A DNA stretch of 47,468 nt from a virus. Of the stretch, positions 37,862 to 47,365 are shown piece after piece. The first letter of the stretch is position 1. Each line of letters starts with the position of its first letter. A program made the translations under genes and the position numbers. The notes below the pieces were generated by a model, which had not been told where the DNA came from, did no database searches, and worked only from the letters and a program-made list of their open reading frames with translations. The DNA is taken from the IMG/VR virus record IMGVR_UViG_3300050821_002254, positions 1-47,468 of that record, one strand, 5' to 3'.

Positions 37862-39948
37862 GTTACTCGCTCCTTACCCTGTGGGTTAGTCATCCCGTGC
37901 GCTGGAAGCACCTCTGTCGAGTCCTCGTCCAGCGAAACCCCTACGGCGGTCATGTACGCACGAAGGCGATTGTAGAGAGCGAGTTGACCAGCGTCGCCAA
38001 GCGAAGCGCCGATGAAGGCCGCAGCAAATTGCTGCCTAGAAGCACCAACTATTCCTGCACCAAGTCTAAAATGATTTGAAGCAAGCGTCTGCGACGCATC
38101 CGCCATATCGCCCCAAGGATTTGTACCGTTGTAATAAAGATTGACCGCAGATGACGATGGTCGGTCGCCCACATACAAACCGGCGGATGCTGGGGTCAAC
38201 GTCCCCGGAGTTGTTGGGCTATTAACGCGGGCATAGAAATTATTATCGGTAAAATGAGGATAAAGATGTGACGTTCCGCCAGTAATCCCATTACCGAATA
38301 CGACAGCTGATTCCAGCCAATCAAAATTGGTCCACACACCAAAACTAGCCGAGTTTTGAGTAAAATTCGGACTTGAAACTGTCGGGTCAAAACCTGTGTC
38401 AAAATAACTAGCAGCGGTATTAAACCCATCAAATCCACGATATTGAGTGAATATTATAGTTCCAGTGCGAGGGCCTGACCTTCCCAGCGCGCCAACTTGT
38501 GTTAACAGATAGCTCGTCCCAATCAAATTCAGCAGCGCATCTGCTTCGTTCTGCTGCGCCAGCACATACAAGCAATCCAGCAACGGCCACACGCCGTCCG
38601 CCACCAGCCCGTCTATGAGGGCGATAATATTGGCGGCGTTGCCGCCCGCGTTGCCGCCAGTGGTGCGAGCGAGATAAGCCGCCGCTTCGGGAGACATTGC
38701 AGGCGCATCCCACGCCAAGAACCCAGCCCGCGGCGTCATCGCGAACGGCGTCGCGCCGAAATTGACGGTCATCGAGCCGCCGCCAGCGCCGCTCGTAAAT
38801 CCAGCGTCGATGAAATACGGCCCAGATATAGCAGGGTAAGCATTGCCAAAGTTAACACTTGGCCACCACACACCTCCCCGCGTGATGTTATTCATCCAAA
38901 TCTGCCCAGCATCGAAATCAATCTCCATAGCATAGCTATCGCCGTTGTTTATCGGTATATTGGCGTTTCCGGTGTATGGAGAATTCGCTACATAACCAAC
39001 AAGTTGTGGGCCAGCAAAATATCGCCACCCCAAACTATTGCCGACGGCATCAAGCCCTAAACCACTGCTAAGAACAAACGCATCATTAGCAAATCCAAAA
39101 GTCGAAAAACCGTCGAAAACGCCCTGAACATTGTTAAATTCTACATGCCACTTGCCGGTTGAATGGGAAGTGTTCGAGCGAACATTGCCGATGGCGTTGC
39201 CAACTCGCGTAACAGTCAGATTATTGTTGCTCAGCGTCACGTTGGAGAGGTCGGAAGGGTTGAGAATGGTCGTTGTCTCTGTCGTCACCGGCCCGCCGTC
39301 CCACGCCTGAAAACCGGGAGGGGGAAGATATTTCTGGCTGGCGGGAGTGGATTGAAGGGTCCAGACTTCGCTAAGGTTGTAAGGACTCAACGCCGGAAAC
39401 AACGCTCCTACTGTCGCTTGATCAAAGGATATGATCGGCAGCAATCCCGTGGCTGGATCATTTCCGTCCTGCCAAGCGCCCTTAAAAGCGATCCATATGC
39501 TTCCAGCATCAAAGTCAATCGCCAATGCGCAAACATCCCCTGGCGTACACCACGAAGTTTGAGCATAATTTAATGTAAAACCAGCCGACATTCGGTTTGG
39601 GAACCCAATTCCAGCCGAATAATTTGAAGTTCCTAGGGCCACGCTAACAGGATTAAAAGTTGAGTTTGCTACGCCACAACTATTGTTACCGGAAGTAGAG
39701 GTAGCGAGAAACTCGACATAATATTTTCCTGTCGTATGACTGATCGTTCCTCGTATCGAATTAAATCCAACAACAGCGGGCGAGGTGAACGTCAGCCCGC
39801 CATTGGAGAGCATCAAGCCGGTGGCGGCGGCGTCGGCGGCAGACCAGACCGAACCCGTAGGACCACCGCTAGAACTCAGCACAACCGCGCCATTGGCGTC
39901 GATCAGAATCGCGCCTTCCAACCCGTCAGCGGTGCGTGCAATACTCAT
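37858..39948 (-). CDS. Tail fibre / receptor-binding protein with SPRY-like domains
   Basis: This 696-residue protein opens with a short N-terminal module (IARTADGLEGAILIDANGAV) that is duplicated in the gene upstream and probably attaches it to the tail. Two similar beta-sandwich repeats follow, SHTTGKYYVEFLATSTSGNN and TSHSTGKWHVEFNNVQGVFD, each with later LAIDFDAGSIWIAFKG or AMEIDFDAGQIWMNN, matching SPRY/concanavalin-like domains. A third domain starts near TIIFTQYRGFDGF. Likely host-surface binding. No palindrome copy lies inside, suggesting a different origin. Confidence 0.75.
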   Translation of the reverse strand: MSIARTADGLEGAILIDANGAVVLSSSGGPTGSVWSAADAAATGLMLSNGGLTFTSPAVVGFNSIRGTISHTTGKYYVEFLATSTSGNNSCGVANSTFNPVSVALGTSNYSAGIGFPNRMSAGFTLNYAQTSWCTPGDVCALAIDFDAGSIWIAFKGAWQDGNDPATGLLPIISFDQATVGALFPALSPYNLSEVWTLQSTPASQKYLPPPGFQAWDGGPVTTETTTILNPSDLSNVTLSNNNLTVTRVGNAIGNVRSNTSHSTGKWHVEFNNVQGVFDGFSTFGFANDAFVLSSGLGLDAVGNSLGWRYFAGPQLVGYVANSPYTGNANIPINNGDSYAMEIDFDAGQIWMNNITRGGVWWPSVNFGNAYPAISGPYFIDAGFTSGAGGGSMTVNFGATPFAMTPRAGFLAWDAPAMSPEAAAYLARTTGGNAGGNAANIIALIDGLVADGVWPLLDCLYVLAQQNEADALLNLIGTSYLLTQVGALGRSGPRTGTIIFTQYRGFDGFNTAASYFDTGFDPTVSSPNFTQNSASFGVWTNFDWLESAVVFGNGITGGTSHLYPHFTDNNFYARVNSPTTPGTLTPASAGLYVGDRPSSSAVNLYYNGTNPWGDMADASQTLASNHFRLGAGIVGASRQQFAAAFIGASLGDAGQLALYNRLRAYMTAVGVSLDEDSTEVLPAHGMTNPQGKERVT

Positions 39949-39954
39949 AAGTTT

Positions 39955-40200
39955 TTACCCTGCGTAGACCCACTTACGCTCAAACTTGGGAAGCTCTTTC
40001 AGTTTGGCGTATAGCTTGGGATGCTTATTCGGGTCAACCTTCGACCCGTCAAGCTGCACCCAGTACCCCTGCGGCTCGGGCGGCACAAGGAACTCCCGCA
40101 TCTCGCCGAACATCATTGCCGCGCTCGTCACCAGCGCGCCGTTGGCGTCTATGAGCAGTGCGCCTTCCAACCCTGTGGCAGTGCGTGCAATTGCAGTCAT
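39955..40200 (-). CDS. Short paralogue of the tail-fibre N-terminus
   Basis: This 81-residue protein opens with TAIARTATGLEGALLIDANG, nearly the same as the tail-fibre opening. A different body follows (FGEMREFLVPPEPQGYWVQL, KLYAKLKELPKFERKWVYAG). DNA identity is high across about 65 bp of the module, indicating recent duplication. It may be a chaperone or alternative fibre stub. AAGGAG precedes the start. Confidence 0.7.
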   Translation of the reverse strand: MTAIARTATGLEGALLIDANGALVTSAAMMFGEMREFLVPPEPQGYWVQLDGSKVDPNKHPKLYAKLKELPKFERKWVYAG

Positions 40201-40224
40201 TCCATTCGCTCCTTACCCTTAGGG

Positions 40225-40503
40225 TTATTTATCCTCTGGGACGGAATAACCCTTCTGGCCCTTGCGCCAACTCCTGTTCTTTTTTATACTCTCTACACGG
40301 GAATTTGTCAAGCTATTACTTCCCCCACCCGCTAATGGAACAATATGCGCCACGTCGCCGCTTGGCGCATGGCCTAGCTTCGCCGCCGTGTGGGCGCGCA
40401 GAAGGTTCCGTTCCTCGCGATGCCTAATCTGCGCAGGGCTGTCCTCGTAGCGGTCCTCTTTCTTGTAGTCGCGCCGAGATGGAGGATTCTTACTGGTAGA
40501 CAC
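40225..40503 (-). CDS. HNH-like protein
   Basis: This 92-residue protein has a basic N-terminus (RRDYKKEDRYEDSPAQIRHR), then GDVAHIVPLAGGGSNSLTNS and RVESIKKNRSWRKG. The DxxHIxPLxxGGSNxxxN...N pattern is that of compact HNH domains in phages. The first His of a classical HNH pair appears as A-H, so activity is uncertain. It overlaps the end of the giant gene by 14 nt. Confidence 0.65.
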   Translation of the reverse strand: MSTSKNPPSRRDYKKEDRYEDSPAQIRHREERNLLRAHTAAKLGHAPSGDVAHIVPLAGGGSNSLTNSRVESIKKNRSWRKGQKGYSVPEDK

Positions 40504-43500
40504 TGTAATCTTCCTCCATCTGCTTTTGCTTCACTGTTGGCGGCTTGCCGACTTTGGTTTGCTGCTTAGCTTTTAAGGTCTGCGCCACCGTAATCTTGTT
40601 GTGCGGGTGCGCCCGGTTCCACGGGCCAATCAACGCCGGGTTGCTCGCCGCCTTTTGTGTCTCTGCCTTCTTATCGGCGGCTTCTTCCTTCACCAGCCCC
40701 GTCTCTTTGTTGTAGAGCGCTTCCCGTGTCGGCGTGCCGCCTATGGCGCGGATGAATGTCTCGTACGGATCGAGCGGCTTCATGTCGGGGTTGCCGTGCG
40801 CCCCCGCCTTGCCCTCTTGGTTCTCGTTATACGCCTTGGCTATATCAGAGAACAGCCGAATCGGTATGACGTTGGGTATGCCGTGCTTATAGTCACCCGC
40901 AAGAATGTCGCTGGCCCCTGTCCATTCATCCTTGACGTAGCCCACCCCAGCCCCGCCAACCATTTCAAGCAAAAAGTCTGTAGGTGACTTTAATGCTTGG
41001 TTCTTAACCATCAGGTCGCTCAACCCAATACGGGAGCCAGCGTCCAGCCCCGCCGCGCCGAGTATGCCATCCATCACCAGACTGCCGCCAAACTTACCCA
41101 ATGAGTTAGTTGTCGAGCGCCTAGCTTGATCCTCGTAGTCCTGCCACGATCCAGTTAGCCCGAGAGCATGAGACATTTCAACTGCCAGCCGGATAGGCTC
41201 AGGCACGCCCGCCGCCGCGCCAGCCAGCGCCGCCGTGCTGCCCATCGTGGACAGCAGCGATATGATGGCGGCTTGCTTGACCTCCCGCGTCTCACCCTTG
41301 ACCGCGAGATAGGCGTTCTTAGCCAGCAGCCGGTAAGTCATCATCGGGACAGAGCGAAACTGCATCGCCGCCCTCACCATCGGGTTCTTCATGAACGACG
41401 CCCGGTTCGCCGCAGAATAGATGCCCTGCGTCTGGCTCACCGTGTCTTTCGCGTAGCGTACGGCTTGCGCATGGTGGGCGACGTTCTCAGCTAACGTGTT
41501 CGCTTTGCCCATCTTCGCCCGCTCGGCGCGGTACGCCGTCATATACGCCCCGACACGGTTCACCGAGTCCACCGCATGGCTCATTTCATTGCCGATATCC
41601 TGTAGGTACTGCGCGCCGCGATCCAGCTTACCCGTACGGTCGAAGCTCCTGCGGTAGTCAGTGACGATAGATCCCAGATGCGGCGTCTCCCGGCCTACGT
41701 CGAACGCCCGTAGCTCGTCAGCCGTCGCGCCACTCTTAGCGAGGTTGTTGCGGATGCTGGTCATCAAGTCGGTCGGCATGTGATCGCCGCCCTTAAGCGC
41801 GCTGAACATCCCCTTGACGCCCCGGCCCAGCGTGCCGCCCGCACCCATGTCGCTCATCGTCTTGAGGTACGTAGCGTGCGCGTTGGCGAACCCATGCCGC
41901 CCTGCGATATGCGGGATCGACGTGATAAAGGGCCGCGTCAGGTCGAGCGCATAGTGAATAGGAGCCATCATATCCTTGACATACGCCAGCGTGGTAAGCT
42001 TCTGCAACCACGGGTTCATCTGCCCGGTGAACCCTTCCTTGCCGAAGTTCTGCGACCGATCCTCCATCTCTTTTACCAGCATCGTGCGCTTGGGCGTGTC
42101 CGCGTCCTGCACGTTGCGTGCATGCTCGCGCATCTCACCGAACGCAGCGTCGATATCCGGCAGGGTCTTGGAGCGGGCGCGGCTTCTCGCGCTGTTGGCG
42201 AGGTAGTCGTGCATCGCCAGCACGGGGTCAGCGTTCGCGCCGCGCACCCGATTCGACTTGAGCAGCCCCCGGTTCATCCGGTTGCCCTTCATCAGGCCCA
42301 GCGCCGCCTGCTCGTTGGCCTCCTTGAGCGCAGCCTTCTCGTCCTTACCCAAGTGGGTAAGCGCGTCGATGGCATGCTCCTGCGCTCGCAGCGTGCCAGA
42401 GTGCAGCCCATAGTCGATGCTGTCGTTGCGTTCGCGCAGCATGGGTTGCGTGATGCTGTCGGGGTTGATCCCTTTTATCCCTTTAAGCTTCTCGCTTAGT
42501 AGTCTACCCTCGTGAACGCTGTTCACTGCCGATGAGTGCTTGTTCTGCACCGTGACCTTGTACTGCTCGCCCTGCCCCGGTTTTTGTTCAGTGCTGGTCG
42601 GCTCGCTCACCTTCTGCATGTCGGACGGCAGGGAGCGTTCGACAAGCTTCTGCCGGTAGTCGTAGGCGTCCTGCTTGCTGCCGAACGTAACTTCGTTGTC
42701 CTTCACTGACAACGCGTTGGGCGCGTCTGGTAGCTCATGCTCAGCGTTGACCACCCAGCCGCCCTTACGCGTGCCGGGGAAGTGCGGCCCCTCCTGCTTG
42801 AGCATGCCCCTAAGATCACGAACCATCTTGATGTGCGGGTCAGCCCCATAATTCTCAGCCTCGTCTTCTTCCAGCTTCTCGCCGTTGATCACCTTGGTCA
42901 CCGCGTTGTAGCGCTCCACCCGCTTAATGTCAGCCGGGGTGCGGTTCGCCTCGGACGTCTTGAGCGCTTCCTGTAGCTTTTCGTCGCGGTCAAAGTTTGT
43001 CTGAAGCTTGTCGGTGAACGTCTCGATGTTCGCTTTGACGCTGCGCTGCCCTTCCTCCATGATCGTGTCGCGCATATCCTTGAACAGCGCTTGTTCCTCG
43101 GGCGTCGAATGTTCGAACTCGTCGGATAGGCGCGGATGCGCCATGATCGCTTCGTGATGCTCAGCGTTCGAGTCAATGCCGAACGTAGGTTCACCAGTTT
43201 TCTTGTCCACCTTGCCCTTGATATAGTCGTTCAGCCCTACGCCCAGCGGCTCGTCGGGATGCACGTTGAAGTCATGCGCCTCGGACAACAGGCTGACCAC
43301 CCGTTCTAACCCATCAGGGTTAGTTCGCTTCATCGCCGCCATGCGCTGCATCAGATCGTCATGCTCCTTGAGCATGTTCTGGATCATGTGGCCCTGTTTT
43401 AATAACCCCTCCTGGGCGCGGCGCATCGGGTTGGCTTCGTCCTTGGGTCCGAACATATGCTCGTTGTCGATACGCAGCGCGTCGGTGAACGAGCCTTTCA

Positions 43501-46500
43501 GCTTGGCGTTGAAGAATTTCTCGCCAGAACCGGACTTGAGCGCTTGCGCCGCCTCGCTGTTCCAGAACGATGGCGGCTTCTGCACCGCGTCCTGCGCATC
43601 GCTCGCCATGTCCTCGGCTTGCTTCTCAGGCGGGTCCATCTTCTGCCACTTAAGCTTCGGCAAGGAGACTGGCACAGCCTCGGCGCGTGCGGCGCGGTCG
43701 GCGCGTGCCGCCGCCTCCATCGCCATGCCGGGATCACGGCTCCACATTGTTTTTTCTGTGATCGCCATCGCGCCTTCTATCGCGCTCACGTCGCGTGGCT
43801 CTAGTCCCAGCGCTCGCTGGATAATGTGCAGCACGCCGTTCCACATGGTCGCCTTGCGCCACTTCGGTATGCCGATAGCCTGCGCTAGGTCGTCACTAAT
43901 TTTGACCCCTCTAAGCAGGCGCTGAACGTCGGGGTTGGTCATCATGCCGGTGAGAAATTCTTCCGGGTCGCTGAGAGCGTACTGAACCTTGGCGCGTGAT
44001 TGAATGTCCATCAACGGCATGTTGGCGCGAACGTCGTTGCGCAAGCGCTCCATCAGGTCACGAAGCTCAGGCGACTTCTCCAACGCCTTCGCGGTCGCGG
44101 CGTGAAACACTTCATGCAGCGCCGTGTCATGCTTAAGGTAATCATTGTTGATATAGATTTTATCCGACACAGGATCATAAAAGCCATAGGCGGGGCCACC
44201 CAGCTTGGTCATGTCGTCGTGGCTGATGTAATGCACCTCGGTGTCGCCAGCCAGATGATTCAACTTATCGATCAGGCGATCATTCATCTGCCGCTCGGCA
44301 GGGGAGTATTTCTTCGGGTCGTAATGCTCGTCTATGGCGTCCTTCGCATTGGACTGCCGGATGGAGGTTATCTCCTGTGGCTCGCCATCCTCGTCGGCCT
44401 GCATGATCTTCTTGCCGGGAGCGCCTTCCTGACCTTCCTCCATCTCCTGTCGTTTAATGCTGCGGTTCTTGCGAACTTCCTGCTTGAACCCCATCGCCGC
44501 TTTGGGCGCAGGGGCTTCCTCTTTACGTAGGGCTTCGCTCTCGGCGCGGGCGGCGGCGATCTTGCGCTCCCGTTCCTCACGGGCGGCGGTGAATGCGTCG
44601 GGCGCTTTCTCATGTTCCTCGCCGCCCCCAGCTAACTCTGTGGGTAACTCGGTCGCGGCTTCCTCATGCGCAGTCTCGCCTTCGATCACATGCTCGCCGG
44701 TTTCCTCTGTTTTTTCCAGTTGGTCCTGCTTGCCGTGTTCGACCGCGCCCTCTGGCGAGCCTAGCCCCAACGCCCCCTCGTTGCGGCGTACAGCAAAAGC
44801 TTCGTCCGCCTTGCCGTGATCGATCATATGCTCGCGGTCGAGGAAGCGGGCGTAGGCGTCCCACTTAGGAGCTTTCTTAGCGGTCAAATCAGCCGCTTCG
44901 CGCAGCTTCAACATAGAAGCGTTGTGGGGGTGCCCTTCGGGAAACGCGTCAGGGATTTTAATCCCAGCCGCCTTGGCGGCGTCAACCATCGCCTTCGCCC
45001 GGTCATAGATAATTGTGGGGCGCTTGACGTTATCCAATGAGGGGGGCGCAGGGTGAGCGTCGGTGATGCGCTTCGCTGCGATGTTGTCGGCGGCGACCTT
45101 GGCTTGATCGACTGCGCTCGTATGCTGGCGGGTCGTTCTTACGCCCGCCTCTTTCGCCGCAGCTTCCTGCTTGGCGGCTTCTCTGGCTCGCAATCTTTCT
45201 GCTACCGTCTGCGCCTGTAGCGCGTCCTGCGCCGCTGCTGCGTCACGCGCCCTTACGCTCTCCGGGTCTAGCCCCTCCAACACCCGACCCTTACCCAATG
45301 GGTTAACAACCTGTGGTTGTACAACCGGTTCTTGTGCAACCTCTCCTTGTGTACGAGCAAGGCGATCCGCGACCACGTCCTCAGGGCGCTCGACGCTGAC
45401 TACGTTGCCGGGGGTCTTGGCGGCTTCCAGGCTGGCGACTTGTTCGGGAGCGGTCGCCGTGGTCCCCGCCGCCGCCTTAGCCTCCGTGCCGTCTGGCGTG
45501 CGCTCAGTGACCACGGCTTCCGGCTCTCCTGCCGAAGCTCGGGCGACAGCCTCGTCCTTAGGCACAGGACCAAGCTGTAGGATTTCGTTTAGTCTATTAT
45601 TGTCATCGGCGAACTTGACTTTGGCCGCGCTCAGCTTGCTCGGGCCGCTGCGGTCATACTGAATCGTGCGGCCATCCGCCAATTCCTGTTGACCGTAGCG
45701 ACTTTTCTTAGTAAGCTCAATGGGTTGCACGTCTTTGGGATAGACCATCGCCTCCCTTGGGTTGCCCGGATCGAGCATCGCGGCGTGCTGCTGGCGCAAA
45801 GTCTCGTCAGGCTCGCGGGCAATCGCCGCCGTATCCTCGCGAGGCGGGGCAGGGATAGGGGCAGGACCAGCGTCAGCAACTTTTTGGGGTCCCTCTACCA
45901 CCCCGGTTGTATTGGCCTGTCCTTGCCCTTCCCTGCTTTCCACAGGTTGTATCGGTACAACCTCTGGTTGTATTACTTCTTTTTGAGGTACTGCTGCTGC
46001 GCTAGCTTGCGGTGGAGCCTTAACTTTATCCTTTTCAGACTCAAGGTTTGGCCGCTGGCTGTTCTGATCTTTAATCTGACTCCCTCGATCTCGATATATG
46101 TCGGCTTGTCCTGTATTTCCCTCGGCATTACTTACCCCTTGGGTAACTGGGGCCGCGCCTAGCGCCGCACTCTGTGCGGGATCAACTTTCGGCGGCGCGG
46201 GGGGAGGCCCTGCTGCGGCTGCGTTAGCGGGCGTATCGGCAGGAGCAGTCGTCGTGTTGGGCGTGCTGCCGTCCGTACGCTTCGACTCAGTGGCGCGCTG
46301 GGTTGGCGTCTGTCTGGGAACAGTCGCCGCACCGCCTGTTTGAGTGCGGTCGGCGGGCGTTCTGGCGACAGTCGGGTCAGGCCCTTTGCCGTGCCACGCG
46401 CCTCCTACGCCTGCCATGCCAGCGCCAAACAACCCCTGCCCTAGACCGGCGGAGAGAATATCCTCGCTGGTCGCTTCTTGGCCTACGCCTTCCTCGACTT

Positions 46501-47365
46501 CAGCATGCTTGGAGACGTACTCCTGGCCTGCTCCCGGCAGGCCCTGCTCGACTAAGCCACGGCCCGCACCGGCGATAGCTGACGGGACGCGGCCAGTTAC
46601 CCGACGGGTAAGCAGGCTACCCCCGGTAAGCGCTGCATTCTCAGCTTCGCCCACGCCCACCTTGAGAGCGCCAGTGAGTTCAGCGCCGCCCGCGCCGCCC
46701 GTAATCGCGCCCAGTATAGCGCTTGGCGCGCCCACGCTCAGCGCCATCGACTGACCAAGCTTGTCTTTCGCTTGTTGCTCGGTCAACCCAGAACGCCTAT
46801 CAGCCGCGTATTGCGGGTTGGACTGCATCAAGTCCATATCGTTGGCTTGGTCGATGGCGGCTTTATTGCTGCTGATTGCGCTGCCGCCTAGGACAGTCGC
46901 GCCCATTGCGCCGCTGGCCACCCAGCCGACGCCGGGGATGAACGACGGAGCGATCATCACCACTGTAGGCGCGGCTTGTTCCGCCAGCCAAACTGAGGGT
47001 GTCTGCTCCGCGCCGGGGGTCATCGCCTCTTGCGCTTCCTCGCCCGCCTTGCGCTGCGCCGCCGCTTCCTCGGTCTGCCCGGTGACTTCGGCAAGCGGCG
47101 CAGCCACGCCAGTATGCAACCCGTACGACAGACCATATCCCACGTCAGCCATAGTCGAGCTTGGCTTGGGCGTGTAGGGCGTCGTGCCAGACCAGTTGAA
47201 CGCTTCCAACGGCTTTAACGCCGGGTCGTCTTCTTGCGGCGAAGGCGGGGCGCTTACCCGTGGGGTAACTGACGACGATAACGGCGGCAGCGCGCCGCTG
47301 TCCGTGTTGAAAGCGGTTAGCGGCTGTAGCGCCGGATCGTCGGTTTGAGTATCTAACGCCATCAT
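40490..47365 (-). CDS. 2291-residue polyvalent virion protein with zincin motif
   Basis: One of the largest phage proteins. The N-terminus has two DDPALxPLxAFN repeats (residues 9-20 and 46-57), then a hydrophobic Gly/Ala segment (PTVVMIAPSFIPGVGWVASG), a long disordered Pro/Glu/Ala region and charged helices. Near residues 1083-1087 is HEVFH in DTALHEVFHAATAKAL, a zincin-type HExxH. Downstream come long helical regions with ANRASFMKNPMVRAAMQFRS, like large polyvalent protein-associated domains. Such proteins are packaged and injected with DNA or line the ejection channel. The start overlaps the upstream stop. Seven palindromes lie inside the gene. Confidence 0.8.
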   Translation of the reverse strand: MMALDTQTDDPALQPLTAFNTDSGALPPLSSSVTPRVSAPPSPQEDDPALKPLEAFNWSGTTPYTPKPSSTMADVGYGLSYGLHTGVAAPLAEVTGQTEEAAAQRKAGEEAQEAMTPGAEQTPSVWLAEQAAPTVVMIAPSFIPGVGWVASGAMGATVLGGSAISSNKAAIDQANDMDLMQSNPQYAADRRSGLTEQQAKDKLGQSMALSVGAPSAILGAITGGAGGAELTGALKVGVGEAENAALTGGSLLTRRVTGRVPSAIAGAGRGLVEQGLPGAGQEYVSKHAEVEEGVGQEATSEDILSAGLGQGLFGAGMAGVGGAWHGKGPDPTVARTPADRTQTGGAATVPRQTPTQRATESKRTDGSTPNTTTAPADTPANAAAAGPPPAPPKVDPAQSAALGAAPVTQGVSNAEGNTGQADIYRDRGSQIKDQNSQRPNLESEKDKVKAPPQASAAAVPQKEVIQPEVVPIQPVESREGQGQANTTGVVEGPQKVADAGPAPIPAPPREDTAAIAREPDETLRQQHAAMLDPGNPREAMVYPKDVQPIELTKKSRYGQQELADGRTIQYDRSGPSKLSAAKVKFADDNNRLNEILQLGPVPKDEAVARASAGEPEAVVTERTPDGTEAKAAAGTTATAPEQVASLEAAKTPGNVVSVERPEDVVADRLARTQGEVAQEPVVQPQVVNPLGKGRVLEGLDPESVRARDAAAAQDALQAQTVAERLRAREAAKQEAAAKEAGVRTTRQHTSAVDQAKVAADNIAAKRITDAHPAPPSLDNVKRPTIIYDRAKAMVDAAKAAGIKIPDAFPEGHPHNASMLKLREAADLTAKKAPKWDAYARFLDREHMIDHGKADEAFAVRRNEGALGLGSPEGAVEHGKQDQLEKTEETGEHVIEGETAHEEAATELPTELAGGGEEHEKAPDAFTAAREERERKIAAARAESEALRKEEAPAPKAAMGFKQEVRKNRSIKRQEMEEGQEGAPGKKIMQADEDGEPQEITSIRQSNAKDAIDEHYDPKKYSPAERQMNDRLIDKLNHLAGDTEVHYISHDDMTKLGGPAYGFYDPVSDKIYINNDYLKHDTALHEVFHAATAKALEKSPELRDLMERLRNDVRANMPLMDIQSRAKVQYALSDPEEFLTGMMTNPDVQRLLRGVKISDDLAQAIGIPKWRKATMWNGVLHIIQRALGLEPRDVSAIEGAMAITEKTMWSRDPGMAMEAAARADRAARAEAVPVSLPKLKWQKMDPPEKQAEDMASDAQDAVQKPPSFWNSEAAQALKSGSGEKFFNAKLKGSFTDALRIDNEHMFGPKDEANPMRRAQEGLLKQGHMIQNMLKEHDDLMQRMAAMKRTNPDGLERVVSLLSEAHDFNVHPDEPLGVGLNDYIKGKVDKKTGEPTFGIDSNAEHHEAIMAHPRLSDEFEHSTPEEQALFKDMRDTIMEEGQRSVKANIETFTDKLQTNFDRDEKLQEALKTSEANRTPADIKRVERYNAVTKVINGEKLEEDEAENYGADPHIKMVRDLRGMLKQEGPHFPGTRKGGWVVNAEHELPDAPNALSVKDNEVTFGSKQDAYDYRQKLVERSLPSDMQKVSEPTSTEQKPGQGEQYKVTVQNKHSSAVNSVHEGRLLSEKLKGIKGINPDSITQPMLRERNDSIDYGLHSGTLRAQEHAIDALTHLGKDEKAALKEANEQAALGLMKGNRMNRGLLKSNRVRGANADPVLAMHDYLANSARSRARSKTLPDIDAAFGEMREHARNVQDADTPKRTMLVKEMEDRSQNFGKEGFTGQMNPWLQKLTTLAYVKDMMAPIHYALDLTRPFITSIPHIAGRHGFANAHATYLKTMSDMGAGGTLGRGVKGMFSALKGGDHMPTDLMTSIRNNLAKSGATADELRAFDVGRETPHLGSIVTDYRRSFDRTGKLDRGAQYLQDIGNEMSHAVDSVNRVGAYMTAYRAERAKMGKANTLAENVAHHAQAVRYAKDTVSQTQGIYSAANRASFMKNPMVRAAMQFRSVPMMTYRLLAKNAYLAVKGETREVKQAAIISLLSTMGSTAALAGAAAGVPEPIRLAVEMSHALGLTGSWQDYEDQARRSTTNSLGKFGGSLVMDGILGAAGLDAGSRIGLSDLMVKNQALKSPTDFLLEMVGGAGVGYVKDEWTGASDILAGDYKHGIPNVIPIRLFSDIAKAYNENQEGKAGAHGNPDMKPLDPYETFIRAIGGTPTREALYNKETGLVKEEAADKKAETQKAASNPALIGPWNRAHPHNKITVAQTLKAKQQTKVGKPPTVKQKQMEEDYSVYQ

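Larger units (their letters stand above)
9..47268. repeat. Dispersed palindrome TWACCC-N3/4-GGGTWA, about 68 copies
   Basis: A 15-16 bp perfect or near-perfect palindrome recurs through the window. Left ends of copies: 9, 283, 2966, 3944, 4338, 5211, 6800, 8016, 10722, 10887, 11099, 11582, 11870, 12343, 12366, 12666, 13442, 13679, 13999, 14177, 15218, 15527, 15696, 16011, 16333, 16909, 17244, 17650, 17847, 18612, 19324, 19481, 19793, 20119, 20189, 20592, 20921, 21468, 22554, 22605, 22958, 24194, 24496, 25300, 25781, 26305, 26741, 27538, 28297, 28970, 29715, 30996, 31773, 32882, 33317, 34601, 36190, 36937, 37874, 40213, 41094, 42345, 43307, 44633, 45291, 46132, 46597, 47254. Arms are conserved and centres vary. 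Copies at 12366 and 13999 have spacers of 11 and 8 nt. Several copies have one or two arm mismatches. Capsid, scaffold, both terminases, PEP-CTERM, lysis and tail-fibre genes contain none. Confidence 0.95.

Noticed and set aside
40225-40503. Active homing endonuclease
   Set aside because: Only a compact HNH-like core without the usual His pair or extra DNA-binding domain; no intron or interrupted gene.
9-47268. CRISPR array or mobile mini-element as explanation of the palindromes
   Set aside because: Copies are dispersed, not regularly spaced, have variable centres, no flanking target duplications and no larger conserved unit.
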